Shown here one piece after another: positions 25,653-35,111 of a stretch of 64,000 bases of DNA (its first letter is position 1; the number at the start of each line of letters is the position of its first letter). Origin of the DNA: Streptomyces indicus (GTDB lineage: Bacteria > Actinomycetota > Actinomycetes > Streptomycetales > Streptomycetaceae); NCBI RefSeq assembly GCF_900100315.1, contig NZ_FNFF01000002.1:434001-498000 (forward strand). Direction: 5' to 3'. The notes beneath the pieces are model-generated. The model was not told where the DNA came from. It saw only the letters and a program-made list of their open reading frames with translations, and searched no databases. The position numbers and the translations under genes are program-made.

Positions 25653-27095
25653 CTACCGGCCTTCGTCGAGCGGCAGTTCCACCCGGAAGAGCGCTCCGCC
25701 CTCCTCTGAGACGCCGACACTCAGCAGGCCGCCGTGGCGCTCCACCACATCACGGGCGATCGCGAGCCCGAGTCCGGCGCCGCCTTCGTCGCGCGTGCGG
25801 GCGTCGTCGAGGCGCACGAACCGCTCGAAGATCCGGGCGCGTTCGGCCTCGGGCACGCCCGCGCCGTCGTCGGCGACGGTGAGCACGGCGTGCGCGCCCT
25901 CCTGCCGCAGCGCCACGGTGATCCGCGTACGGGCGTGCCGCTGCGCGTTGTCCACCAGGTTGCCGAGCACACGCGCCAACTGGCCGCGCGATCCGGCCAC
26001 TTCGAGGACCGCCTCACGGCTTTCCCCGGCCTCCACCCGTACCGGAATCCTGTCCGCCACCCGCTGCGAGACCTCCTCGCGCACCAGGGCCGCGAGGTCC
26101 ACCCGCGCGTCTCCGGGCCGCTCCCCCGCGTCGAGGCGGGCGAGCAGGAGCAGGTCGGCGGCCAGGTCCTGGAGCCGTACGGTGTCCTCCACCGCGCCGT
26201 CGAGGTCGAGCAACTCCGGGTGTGCGGCGGCCACTTCGAGCTGGGTCCTGAGCGAGGCGATGGGGCTGCGCAGCTCGTGCGAGGCGTCGGCCACGAAACG
26301 GCGCTGGCGCTCGACGCTCGCCTCGAGGGCGGCCAGCGTCTCGTTGGTGGTCCGCGCGAGCCGGGCGATCTCGTCGTGCGTGTCCGGCTCGGGGACGCGC
26401 CGGCTGAGGTCCTCGGACGCGGTGATCGCGGCCATCTCCTGACGGATGCCCTCGACCGGACGCAGGGCGCGCTGGGTGGCGAGCCAGGTGACACCGCCGA
26501 CGATCAGCACCAGGGCGGGCAGGCCGATCAGCATCGAGGTCAGGGCGGTGCTCGCGGCGCCCTCCGTGGCGCTGAGCGGCGCGCCCGCGTACACCTCGAC
26601 GGTGGTGTCCTCGCGGGTGGTCACCTCGACGGCCGCGAACTGGTAGTCCCCCTTCTCGCCGTCCACGGTCGCGCTGCCGCGGCCGAACCACACCCGGTCG
26701 GAGATCTCCCCGACCTCCGGGTCGTCCTGGTCGCGGTCGTCCTCCTCCTCGTCCTGGTCGGGCGCGAGGGACGGGCGCGGCTTCACCGCGGCGATCCCGG
26801 TGCCGCTGATCGCCTCCAGGTCCTCGCTCGCCGCCCGCAGCCGGTCCTCGCGGTCGATGACCTGGATCGGGTGGTCCTCGCTGTCGGGGAGTTCGAGATT
26901 CTCGTACGGGGTGCCGGCGGCGAGCTGGGCGGCGACGCGGCGGGCGGCGGCCTCGGCGGAGGCGGAGGCCTGCTGGGTCAGGTTGGCGCGCAGGGACAGG
27001 AAGACCGCGGCACCGGCGCCGATCAGGGCGACCGCCACGACGACGGTGGCGCCGATGGTCGCGCGGGCGCGCACGGAGGAGAAGAGGCGCCTCAC
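25653..27095 (-). CDS. Membrane sensor histidine kinase
   Basis: A 480-residue kinase. TM1 about 13-35, extracytoplasmic domain about 36-182 with an unusual run of 13 residues, 12 of them Asp, Glu or Gln plus one Arg (113-125, DQDEEEDDRDQDD), TM2 about 185-206, HAMP, HisKA with His273 (ASHELRSPI), ATPase domain with NLVDNAQRH, DDGAGV and GAGLGLAIA. GTG start overlapping the regulator stop (GTGA, 27092-27095). The acidic loop could bind cations or cationic peptides; that is inference. Confidence 0.92.
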   Translation of the reverse strand: MRRLFSSVRARATIGATVVVAVALIGAGAAVFLSLRANLTQQASASAEAAARRVAAQLAAGTPYENLELPDSEDHPIQVIDREDRLRAASEDLEAISGTGIAAVKPRPSLAPDQDEEEDDRDQDDPEVGEISDRVWFGRGSATVDGEKGDYQFAAVEVTTREDTTVEVYAGAPLSATEGAASTALTSMLIGLPALVLIVGGVTWLATQRALRPVEGIRQEMAAITASEDLSRRVPEPDTHDEIARLARTTNETLAALEASVERQRRFVADASHELRSPIASLRTQLEVAAAHPELLDLDGAVEDTVRLQDLAADLLLLARLDAGERPGDARVDLAALVREEVSQRVADRIPVRVEAGESREAVLEVAGSRGQLARVLGNLVDNAQRHARTRITVALRQEGAHAVLTVADDGAGVPEAERARIFERFVRLDDARTRDEGGAGLGLAIARDVVERHGGLLSVGVSEEGGALFRVELPLDEGR

Positions 27096-27760
27096 CGTGC
27101 GGCCTCCAGGCGGTAGCCGGCCCCGCGCACGGTCTTGATCAGGGCGGCGCCGAGCTTGCGGCGCAGGGTGCTGACGTACACCTCGACGATGTTGGGATCG
27201 CCCTCGTACGCGAAGTCCCAGACGTGTTCGAGGATCTCGCTCTTGGAGACCACCTCGCCGGCCCTGAGGGACAGCTGCTCCAAGACCGCGAACTCCTTGG
27301 CGGTGAGGACGATCTCCTCCTCGCCGCGGTGCACCCGCCGGGCGGCGGTGTCGACGCGGAACTCGCCGAGCTCGATCACGGGCGAGGCGCTTCCGGCGCT
27401 TCCCCGCCGACGCAGCAGCGCCTTGATGCGCGCCACGAGCACCACGTACGAGAACGGCTTGGTGAGGTAGTCGTCGGCGCCGGTGTCGAGCCCCTCGGCC
27501 TCGTCGTACTCGCCGTCCTTGGCGGTGAGCATGAGGATCGGCACGTCGTTGCCGGCGGCACGCAGGGTTGCGCAGACCCGGTAGCCGTTCATGCCGGGCA
27601 GCATGATGTCGAGGATGAGCAGGTCGTACGGGTTCTCGCTCGCCATGTGCAGGCCCTCGAGCCCGTCGTGCACGACGTCCACGGCGTATCCCTCGGCGGT
27701 GAGGCCCTTGGCCAGGGAGAGTGCGAGACGTTTTTCGTCCTCGACGATGAGCAGGCGCAT
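27092..27760 (-). CDS. OmpR-family response regulator
   Basis: A 222-residue regulator, CutR/PrrA-like. Receiver with Asp51 (LILDIMLPG), Lys about 100 (YLTKPF), winged helix about 125-220 ending in TVRGAGYRL. Upstream lies a 20-bp palindrome (27782-27801) as a possible autoregulatory site. First gene of the two-component operon; kinase follows with overlap. Confidence 0.93.
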   Translation of the reverse strand: MRLLIVEDEKRLALSLAKGLTAEGYAVDVVHDGLEGLHMASENPYDLLILDIMLPGMNGYRVCATLRAAGNDVPILMLTAKDGEYDEAEGLDTGADDYLTKPFSYVVLVARIKALLRRRGSAGSASPVIELGEFRVDTAARRVHRGEEEIVLTAKEFAVLEQLSLRAGEVVSKSEILEHVWDFAYEGDPNIVEVYVSTLRRKLGAALIKTVRGAGYRLEAAR

Positions 27761-27781
27761 GCGCCAAGGATCGCAAAGGAC

Positions 27782-27801
27782 GCCTGAAGGGATCTTCAGG
27801 C
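27782..27801. promoter_or_regulatory. Palindrome upstream of the response regulator
   Basis: gcctgaag-ggat-cttcaggc, 22 bp before the start codon. Candidate operator; could also form a leader hairpin. Confidence 0.5.
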
Positions 27802-27846
27802 TTTCGGCCGGGGCTGGGTGCGGGGCGGTGGGGGTGCGGGTGGGGC

Positions 27847-28055
27847 GCCTGCGGCGGGCCTTTTCCCCTACCCGCCCCTTCCCGAAACCGAGGGCTGCGC
27901 CCCCGGACCCCCGTATCGCGCCTTAAGGGCGCTCGTCCTCAATCGCCGGACGGGCTGAAATTTCAGCCCGTCCGGCGATTGAGGACATTCGAGCGAAGCT
28001 CGGATGCGGGGTCCGGGGCGCGCCCCGGTTTCGGGAAGGGGCGGGGCGGGGAAAA
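27847..28055. repeat. Dispersed inverted-repeat element, copy 1
   Basis: Outer arms ccccttcccgaaacc (from 27876) and ggtttcgggaagggg (to about 28041), bordered by ttttcccc and ggggaaaa. Inside is a perfect 52-bp palindrome (27935-27986; half-site gtcctcaatcgccggacggg... to the centre at 27960/27961). It fills the gap between the end of meaB and the response regulator start and can act as terminator of meaB. A second copy is at 56463-56633. Confidence 0.85.
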
Positions 28056-28056
28056 C

Positions 28057-29016
28057 TCAGCCCTGCGTCAGGCCCGCCACCAGCTCGTCCGCAGCCGCAT
28101 ACGGGTCCAGCGCGCCCGAGGCGACCCGGTCCGCGAGGGCGGACAGGCGCTGATCGCCGCGCAGATCCGCGATCCGCTCACGGAGCGCCGTGACCGCGAT
28201 CGTCTCGACCTCGCGGGCGGCGCGGGCCGTGCGGCGCTCGGCCAGCACGCCCCGCTCCTCCATCCAGGCGCGGTGCTTCTCCAGCGCCTCGACCACCTCG
28301 TCGACGCCCTCCGCACGGGACGCGACCGTCTTCACGATCGGGGGGCGCCAGTCGCCGGGGCCGCGGGACTCGCCCAGGCCCAGCATGTGGTTCAGCTCGC
28401 GGACCGTGGCATCCGCACCGTCACGGTCCGCCTTGTTGACGACGTACACATCGCCGATCTCCAGGATTCCGGCCTTCGCCGCCTGGATCCCGTCGCCCAT
28501 GCCGGGCGCGAGCAGCACCACCGACGTGTCCGCCTGCGAGGCGATCTCGACCTCGGACTGGCCCACGCCGACCGTCTCGACGAGGACCACGTCGCAGCCC
28601 GCCGCGTCGAGGACGCGGATGGCCTGGGGCGCGGCCCACGCGAGGCCGCCCAGATGACCGCGCGTGGCCATCGAGCGGATGTAGACCCCGGGGTCCGAGG
28701 CGTGGTCCGCCATCCGGATCCGGTCGCCGAGGAGCGCCCCGCCCGAGAAGGGCGAGGACGGGTCCACGGCGAGGACGCCGACGCGCTTGCCCGCCCGCCG
28801 GTACGCCGTCACCAGCGCCGACGTCGAGGTCGACTTGCCGACACCGGGCGAACCCGTCAGACCGACCACGTAGGCGTGGCCGGTCAGCGGGGCCAGCGCG
28901 GCCATCACTTCACGCAGCTGCGGCGACGCCCCCTCGACCAGCGAGATCAGCCGGGCCACGGCCCGCGGCCGGCCCTCCCTTGCCTGAGCCACCAGCGAGG
29001 GGACGTCGTGCATCAC
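28057..29016 (-). CDS. meaB: Methylmalonyl-CoA mutase-associated GTPase MeaB
   Basis: A 319-residue G3E-family GTPase (MeaB/ArgK). Walker A GSPGVGKS at 55-62, DPSSPFSGGALLGDR switch region, VETVGVGQSE switch II, and NKAD guanine motif. It protects and reloads B12-dependent mutases such as methylmalonyl-CoA or isobutyryl-CoA mutase by gating adenosylcobalamin delivery. Starts 41 bp after the thiolase stop on the same strand, so likely one operon. MMHD start; either Met could be used. Its partner mutase may be IcmA, or MutAB outside the window. Confidence 0.94.
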   Translation of the reverse strand: MMHDVPSLVAQAREGRPRAVARLISLVEGASPQLREVMAALAPLTGHAYVVGLTGSPGVGKSTSTSALVTAYRRAGKRVGVLAVDPSSPFSGGALLGDRIRMADHASDPGVYIRSMATRGHLGGLAWAAPQAIRVLDAAGCDVVLVETVGVGQSEVEIASQADTSVVLLAPGMGDGIQAAKAGILEIGDVYVVNKADRDGADATVRELNHMLGLGESRGPGDWRPPIVKTVASRAEGVDEVVEALEKHRAWMEERGVLAERRTARAAREVETIAVTALRERIADLRGDQRLSALADRVASGALDPYAAADELVAGLTQG

Positions 29017-29057
29017 AGCTCCAGTTCGTTCGTACGCAGTCGGTGAACCGAGATACG

Positions 29058-30260
29058 TCAGGCCTTGGGCACCCGCACGATCAGCGCGTCACCCTGACCG
29101 CCGCCGCCGCACAGCGCCGCCGCGCCCACGCCGCCGCCACGGCGCTTGAGCTCGAGCGCCAGGTGGAGCACCAGACGCGCGCCGGACATGCCGATGGGGT
29201 GGCCGAGGGCGATGGCGCCGCCGTTGACGTTCACCTTTTCCGGGGTCACGCCGAGGTCCTTCATTGACTGGACCGCGACCGCCGCGAAGGCCTCGTTGAT
29301 CTCGATGAGGTCGAGGTCCTCGACCGAGATCCCCTCCTTCTTCACGGCGTGCTGGATGGCGTTGGACGGCTGCGACTGGAGCGAGTTGTCCGGGCCCGCG
29401 ACATTGCCGTGCGCGCCGATCTCCGCGATCCACTCCAGACCCAGCTCGATGGCCTTGGTCTTCGACATCACGACCACCGCGGCCGCACCGTCGGAGATCT
29501 GCGAGGCCGTGCCCGCGGTGATGGTGCCGTCCTTGGCGAAGGCCGGACGCAGCTTGCCGAGGGACTCGGCGGTGGTCTCGGGGCGGATGCCCTCGTCCTT
29601 CGAGAAGATCACCGCGTCGCCCTTGCGCTGCGGGATCTCGACCGGGGTGATCTCGGCCTCGAAGATGCCGTTGGCCTGCGCGGCGGCGGCGCGCTGGTGC
29701 GAAAGGGCGCCGATCTCGTCCTGCTCGGCGCGGCCGAGGCCCAGGCGGGTGTTGTGCTTCTCCGTGGACTCGCCCATGGCGATGCCCTCGAAGGAGTCGG
29801 TGAGGCCGTCGTGGGCCATCGAGTCGAGCATTTCGATCGCGCCGTACTTGAAGCCCTCTCGAGACTTCGGCAGCACGTGCGGGGCGTTGGTCATCGACTC
29901 CTGGCCGCCCGCGACCACGATGTCGAACTCGCCGGCGCGGATCAGCTGGTCGGCGAGCGCGATGGCGTCGAGGCCGGAGAGACAGACCTTGTTGATCGTC
30001 AGCGCGGGAACGTTCATGGGAATGCCGGCCTTCACGGCCGCCTGGCGCGCCGGGATCTGCCCTGCCCCGGCCTGGAGAACCTGTCCCATGATCACGTATT
30101 GGACCTGGTCACCGCCGATACCGGCCCGCTCGAGGGCCGCCTTGATCGCGAAGCCGCCGAGGTCGGCACCGGAGAAGGACTTCAGCGAACCGAGGAGTCG
30201 CCCCATGGGCGTGCGCGCCCCGGAGACGATCACTGAGGTCGTGCTGTTCGTTCCAGACAT
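29058..30260 (-). CDS. Acetyl-CoA C-acetyltransferase (thiolase)
   Basis: A 400-residue biosynthetic-type thiolase. Nucleophile Cys93 (NKVCLSG), His354 ([14 protein letters not shown]) and Cys384 (CGGGGQGDA) are all present. It condenses two acetyl-CoA to acetoacetyl-CoA or runs in reverse; the window also encodes hydroxybutyryl-CoA dehydrogenase and IcmA, which together give the route acetoacetyl-CoA to butyryl/isobutyryl-CoA. Divergent from the epimerase gene. Confidence 0.95.
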   Translation of the reverse strand: MSGTNSTTSVIVSGARTPMGRLLGSLKSFSGADLGGFAIKAALERAGIGGDQVQYVIMGQVLQAGAGQIPARQAAVKAGIPMNVPALTINKVCLSGLDAIALADQLIRAGEFDIVVAGGQESMTNAPHVLPKSREGFKYGAIEMLDSMAHDGLTDSFEGIAMGESTEKHNTRLGLGRAEQDEIGALSHQRAAAAQANGIFEAEITPVEIPQRKGDAVIFSKDEGIRPETTAESLGKLRPAFAKDGTITAGTASQISDGAAAVVVMSKTKAIELGLEWIAEIGAHGNVAGPDNSLQSQPSNAIQHAVKKEGISVEDLDLIEINEAFAAVAVQSMKDLGVTPEKVNVNGGAIALGHPIGMSGARLVLHLALELKRRGGGVGAAALCGGGGQGDALIVRVPKA

Positions 30261-30400
30261 GAGGCGTGGCCCCTTGCGAGATGAGGAGTGAACGAGGGTT
30301 TACTCGCAATGTACTGACCGGTACCCGCCTCGGTCACCGGGCGAAGAGTGTGATCGCGCGCACGTTGCGTAATCGCGGCCGAAGGCGCTGCACTAAGTGA

Positions 30401-30841
30401 ATGCTGACGCGCATCGACCACATCGGGATCGCCTGCCACGACCTGGAGAAGACCGTGGAGTTCTACACCTCCACGTACGGCTTCGAGGTCTTCCACACCG
30501 AGGTCAACGAGGAGCAGGGCGTACGCGAGGCCATGCTCAAGATCAACGAGACCTCCGACGGCGGCGCTTCGTATCTGCAGCTCCTCGAGCCCATCCGCGA
30601 GGACTCCACCGTCGCGAAGTGGCTCGCCAAGAACGGGGAGGGAGTTCATCACATCGCGTTCGGCACGGCCGACGTGGACGCGGACGCCGCCTCCGTACGC
30701 GAAAAGGGCGTCCGTGTCCTTTATGACGAGCCGCGCAAGGGCTCGATGGGGTCGCGGATCACCTTCCTGCACCCCAAGGACTGTCACGGAGTCCTCACGG
30801 AACTCGTCACTTCCGCACCGGCGGAGTCCCAGGACCACTGA
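30401..30841 (+). CDS. Methylmalonyl-CoA epimerase
   Basis: A 146-residue vicinal-oxygen-chelate protein. Metal ligands expected from the P. shermanii enzyme are visible: His7 (RIDHIGI), Gln60 (YLQLLEP), His84 (GVHHIAF) and Glu134 (LTELV). It interconverts (2R)- and (2S)-methylmalonyl-CoA, linking the B12-dependent mutase to polyketide extender supply. TTGCGT (30365-30370) and TGCACT (30389-30394) are possible promoter hexamers with a very short leader. Confidence 0.94.
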   Translation: MLTRIDHIGIACHDLEKTVEFYTSTYGFEVFHTEVNEEQGVREAMLKINETSDGGASYLQLLEPIREDSTVAKWLAKNGEGVHHIAFGTADVDADAASVREKGVRVLYDEPRKGSMGSRITFLHPKDCHGVLTELVTSAPAESQDH

Positions 30842-31052
30842 CCTCGCCATTCGTCGCCCGGTAGGGTTAGGGGCGGCCGTCTGCCTTGCCGGGGGCGGCC
30901 GCTTGCCGGGGTCTCGATGCGGGGGACGGACGTCGGGGCAGCCGCCCCTGCTCCGCCGATGATCTGACACCATTCCCCGGGGGCCCCGTTCGGCGGATGG
31001 ACAGGGCCCGGTTTGGAGAGTGTTGCGACCAGGGGACGGATGGGACCGCGCA

Positions 31053-34000
31053 GTGCGGGGCTACGAAGGCCAGGAGAGCAGGCGGCCGGCTGAGACCGAC
31101 TCCCTCTCGCGGTTCGAAGCCGAGATGGACCGGCTGAAGAAGGACCGTGAGAAGGCGGTCCAGCACGCCGAGGACCTCGGCTACCAGGTCGAGGTGTTGC
31201 GCGCCAAGCTCCACGAGGCGCGCCGCAACCTCGCGAGCCGCCCTGCCTACGACACCGCTGACATCGGCTACCAGGCCGAGCAGCTCCTCCGTAATGCCCA
31301 GATCCAGGCCGACCAGCTGCGCATGGACGCCGAGCGCGAGCTGCGCGAGGCCCGCGCCCAGACCCAGCGCATCCTCCAGGAGCACGCCGAGCAGCAGGCC
31401 CGCCTGCAGTCCGAGCTGCACTCCGAGGCCGTGTCGCGCCGCCAGCAGCTCGACCAGGAGCTGGCCGAGCGCCGCAAGACCGTCGAGAACCACGTCAACG
31501 AGAACGTGGCCTGGGCCGAGCAGCTGCGCGCCCGCACCGAGCAGCAGGCCCGCCGGCTGCTCGACGAGTCCCGCGCCGAGGCCGACCAGGCCCTCGCGGC
31601 CGCCCGCGCCGAGGCCGAGCGGATCAACGCCGAGGCGCGCCAGCGCCTGACCGACGAGGCCGAGGCCGCGCGCACCGAGGCGCAGGAGATCCTGCGCCGG
31701 GCGCGCGCCGACGCCGAGCGCCTCCTGAACGCGGCGTCCACCCAGGCCCAGGAGGCCACCGACCACGCCGAGCAGCTGCGCTCCAGCACCGCCAGCGAGT
31801 CGGACCAGGCCCGCCGCCAGGCCACCGAGCTGAGCCGCGCCGCCGAGCAGCGGATGCAGGAGGCCGAGACGGCGCTGCGCGAGGCGCGCGCCGAGGCCGA
31901 GAAGCTGGTCGCGGAGGCGAAGGAGGCCGCCGAGAAGCGGATCGCCGGCGCCGAGTCCTCCAACGAGCAGCGCACCCGCGTAGCCAAGGAGCAGGTCGCC
32001 CGGCTCGTCAGCGAGGCCACCAAGGAGGCCGAGGCGACGAAGGCGCAGGCCGAGCAGCTGCTCGCCGACGCCCGCGCCGAGGCCGAGAAGCTGACCGCGG
32101 AGGCCGCCGAGAAGGCCCGCACCATCACGGCCGAGGAGTCGGCCTCCCAGCTGTCGAAGGCGGCCAAGACCGCCGAGGACGTCCTGACCAAGGCGTCCGA
32201 GAACGCGCAGGCGACCACCAAGGCCGCCCAGGAGGAGGCCGAGCGGATCCGCCGCGAGGCCGAGGCCGAGGCGGACCGGCTGCGCGGTCAGGCGCAGGAG
32301 ATCGCCGAGCAGCTCAAGGGCGCGGCCAAGGACGACACCAAGGAGTACCGGGCCAAGACCCAGGAGCTGCAGGAGGAGGCGCGCCGGCTGCGCGGCGAGG
32401 CCGAGCAGCTGCGCGCCGAGGCCGTGGCCGAGGGCGAGCGGATCCGCGGCGAGGCGCGGCGCGAGGCCGTCCAGCAGATCGAGGAGGCGGCCAACTCCGC
32501 GGAGGAGCTGCTCGGCAAGGCCCGCGCGGACGCCGACGAGCTGCGCGGTGCGGCGACCACCGAGGCCGAGCGGGTCCGTACCGAAGCGATCGAGCGCGCC
32601 ACGACCCTGCGCAAGCAGGCCGAGGAAACGCTTGAGCGCACCCGCGCCGAGGCCGAGCGGCACCGCACCGAGGTCGAGGAGCAGGCCGAGCGGATCAGGA
32701 CCGAGGCCGAGGCGGCCGCGGCCAAGCTGCGCGAGGACGCCGAACGGGCCGTGGCGCAGCGGCAGTCGGAGGCGGCCGAGGAGCTGACCCGGCTGCACAC
32801 CGAGGCCGAGCAGCGCATCACCGCCGCCGAGGCGGCCCTGGTCGAGGCCCGCGCCGAGGCCGAGCGGATCCGCCGCGAGGCCGCCGAGGAGACCGAGCGG
32901 CTCCGTACGGAGGCGGCCGAGCGCATCCGTACCTTGCAGACGCAGGCCGAGACGGAGGCGGAGCGGCTGCGCACCGAGGCCGCGTCCGACGCCTCGCAGA
33001 GCCGCGCCGACGCCGAGGCGTATGCCGTACGGCTGCGGACCGAAGCGGCCACCGAGGCCGAGCAGTTGAAGACCGAGGCGCAGGAGAGCGCCGACCGGAT
33101 CCGCGCCGAGGCGCAGACCGCCGCCGAGCGCGTGGGCGCGGAGGCCGCCGAGGCGCTGCGCGAGGCGCAGGAGGAGGCGGGCCGGCGCCGGCGCGAGGCC
33201 GAGGAGCTGCTTGCGGCCGCGCGCGGCGAGGCCGACCAGGAGCGTGAGCGGGCCCGCGAGCAGGCCGAGGAGCTGCTCGCCTCCGCGCGCAAGCGCGTCG
33301 AGGAGGCGCAGGCCGAGGCCGTACGTCTGGTCGAGGAGGCCGACCGCCGCGCCACCGACCTCGTGGCCGCCGCCGAGCTGACGGCCCAGCAGGTACGGGA
33401 CTCCGTCGCCGGGTTGCACGAGCAGGCCCAGGAGGAGATCACCGGTCTGCGCTCGGCCGCCGAGCACGCGGCGGAGCGCACGAGGACCGAGGCGCAGGAG
33501 GAGGCGGACCGGGTCCGTTCCGACGCCTACGCCGAGCGCGAGCGGGCCGCGGAGGACGCCGCGCGGCTGCGGTGTGAGGCGCAGGAGGAGTCGGAGGCCG
33601 CCAAGGCGCTGGCCGAGCGCACCACGGCCGAGGCCATCGCGGAGGCCGAGCGGCTGCGCACCGAGACCGCCGAGCACGCCCAGCGGCTGCGTACGGAGGC
33701 CTCGGACGCCATCGCGTCCGCCGAGCAGGACGCGGCGCGTACGCGTGCCGAGGCGCGCGAGGACGCCAACCGGATCCGCAGCGACGCGGCCGCGCAGGCC
33801 GACCAGTTGATCGGCGAGGCGACGGGCGAGGCCGAGCGGCTGCGCGCCGAGGCGGCCGAGACGGTCGGCTCCGCGCAGCAGCACGCCGAGCGCACCCGCA
33901 GCGCCGCCGAGCAGATCAAGGCCGACGCGGCGGCCGAGGCCGAACGGATCCGCAGCGAGGCCCAGTCGGAGGCCGAGCGCACCCTCGACGAGGCGCGCCA

Positions 34001-34802
34001 GGCCGCCAACAAGCGGCGCAGCGAGGCCGCCGAGCAGGTGGACAAGCTCGTCACGGAAGCGGTGGCCGAGGCCGAGAAGCTCACGGCGGACGCCGCCGAG
34101 AAGGCGCTCAAGACCGCCACGGACGCCGAGGCGCAGGCCGACACGATGGTCGGTGCGGCGCGGAACGAGGCGGAGCGTCTGGTCTCCGAGGCGACCGTCG
34201 AGGGCAACTCACTGGTGGAGAAGGCCCGTACGGACGCCGACGAGCTGCTGGTGGGCGCGCGCCGGGACGCCACCGCCATAAGGGAGCGGGCCGAGGAGCT
34301 GCGCGACCGGATCACGGGCGAGATCGAGGAGCTGCACGAGCGGGCGCGGCGCGAGTCGGCCGAGCAGATGAAGTCGGCGGGCGAGCGCTGCGACGCGCTC
34401 GTGAAGGCCGCCGAGGAGCAGCTCGCCGAGGCGCAGGCGAAGGCCAAGGACCTGGTCTCGGAGGCCAACTCCGAGGCGGGCAAGGTCCGTATCGCCGCCG
34501 TCAAGAAGGCCGAGCAGCTGCTCAAGGAGGCCGAGCAGAAGAAGGCCGAGACGCTGCGCGAGGCCGAGCGGGTCAAGGCGGAGGCCGAGGCCGAGGCGGA
34601 GCGCATGGTCGAGGAGGGCAAGCGCGAGCTGGACGTCCTGGTGCGCCGGCGCGAGGACATCAACGCCGAGATCTCCCGTGTCCAGGACGTGCTCGAGGCG
34701 TTGGAGTCTTTTGAGGCGCCGGTCGGCGGCAAGGACAGCGGCGTCAAGGCGGGGGCGAGCGTCGGGGCACCTCGTTCGGGTGGCAAGTCCTCGGACGGGT
34801 AG
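31053..34802 (+). CDS. scy: Scy, hyphal-tip coiled-coil organiser
   Basis: A 1249-residue, almost entirely coiled-coil protein with Ala/Glu/Arg-rich heptad and hendecad-like repeats (AEAERIRREAxEETERLRTEA type). Scy binds DivIVA and FilP and assembles the polarisome that sets tip position and branching. GTG start at 31053 gives MRGYEGQES, matching the Scy N-terminus I recall from S. coelicolor (VRGYESQE); the upstream in-frame codons are not conserved. It is shorter than the roughly 1326 residues recalled there, as expected for repeat-number change. The non-coiled C-tail ends APRSGGKSSDG. FilP follows. Confidence 0.96.
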   Translation: MRGYEGQESRRPAETDSLSRFEAEMDRLKKDREKAVQHAEDLGYQVEVLRAKLHEARRNLASRPAYDTADIGYQAEQLLRNAQIQADQLRMDAERELREARAQTQRILQEHAEQQARLQSELHSEAVSRRQQLDQELAERRKTVENHVNENVAWAEQLRARTEQQARRLLDESRAEADQALAAARAEAERINAEARQRLTDEAEAARTEAQEILRRARADAERLLNAASTQAQEATDHAEQLRSSTASESDQARRQATELSRAAEQRMQEAETALREARAEAEKLVAEAKEAAEKRIAGAESSNEQRTRVAKEQVARLVSEATKEAEATKAQAEQLLADARAEAEKLTAEAAEKARTITAEESASQLSKAAKTAEDVLTKASENAQATTKAAQEEAERIRREAEAEADRLRGQAQEIAEQLKGAAKDDTKEYRAKTQELQEEARRLRGEAEQLRAEAVAEGERIRGEARREAVQQIEEAANSAEELLGKARADADELRGAATTEAERVRTEAIERATTLRKQAEETLERTRAEAERHRTEVEEQAERIRTEAEAAAAKLREDAERAVAQRQSEAAEELTRLHTEAEQRITAAEAALVEARAEAERIRREAAEETERLRTEAAERIRTLQTQAETEAERLRTEAASDASQSRADAEAYAVRLRTEAATEAEQLKTEAQESADRIRAEAQTAAERVGAEAAEALREAQEEAGRRRREAEELLAAARGEADQERERAREQAEELLASARKRVEEAQAEAVRLVEEADRRATDLVAAAELTAQQVRDSVAGLHEQAQEEITGLRSAAEHAAERTRTEAQEEADRVRSDAYAERERAAEDAARLRCEAQEESEAAKALAERTTAEAIAEAERLRTETAEHAQRLRTEASDAIASAEQDAARTRAEAREDANRIRSDAAAQADQLIGEATGEAERLRAEAAETVGSAQQHAERTRSAAEQIKADAAAEAERIRSEAQSEAERTLDEARQAANKRRSEAAEQVDKLVTEAVAEAEKLTADAAEKALKTATDAEAQADTMVGAARNEAERLVSEATVEGNSLVEKARTDADELLVGARRDATAIRERAEELRDRITGEIEELHERARRESAEQMKSAGERCDALVKAAEEQLAEAQAKAKDLVSEANSEAGKVRIAAVKKAEQLLKEAEQKKAETLREAERVKAEAEAEAERMVEEGKRELDVLVRRREDINAEISRVQDVLEALESFEAPVGGKDSGVKAGASVGAPRSGGKSSDG

Positions 34803-34909
34803 CGGGGCCGGGGCCGCGGGAGTTGGGTGCGCGGTGTGAAGGACCCGCGCTCCAGGCCACGTTCGGGTGACAATCCGGCGGCATGTCCGTGATGGCCTCG
34901 TTCGGGTGG
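34771..34909 (+). repeat. Repeated motif at and after the scy stop
   Basis: The motif ctcgttcgggtgg, part of scy's last codons (34771-34783), recurs at 34897-34909 and, diverged (acgttcgggtga), at 34859-34870. The intergenic region 34803-35111 otherwise holds only the filP promoter. Confidence 0.5.
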
Positions 34910-35065
34910 CCTGCCCCGCAGTCGGTGGCGGGAGGCGCAAACCCCCTGCTCGGCAAGGACGTTCGACCCTGGCGCTGGCAAGCGGTCTCGGGCTCAGCCA
35001 CTCAAAAGGGTGGGCATTCTCCAGATCAAACCGGCATACGCTCGATGACACGCCGCCCGGACCCC

Positions 35066-35071
35066 TAGGAT
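35066..35071 (+). promoter_or_regulatory. Probable -10 of filP
   Basis: TAGGAT about 40 bp before the filP ATG, with a Shine-Dalgarno acaggaa at 35100-35106. No convincing -35 seen. Confidence 0.4.
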
Positions 35072-35111
35072 TCCCTCTATCACCTCACCGGTCTCATTCG
35101 ACAGGAACCCC

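Noticed and set aside
30867..33884. A 1005-codon open frame antisense to scy
   Set aside because: Leu/Gly-rich mirror of the Ala/Glu/Arg coiled-coil codons; no ribosome site or family. High G+C keeps antisense frames open.
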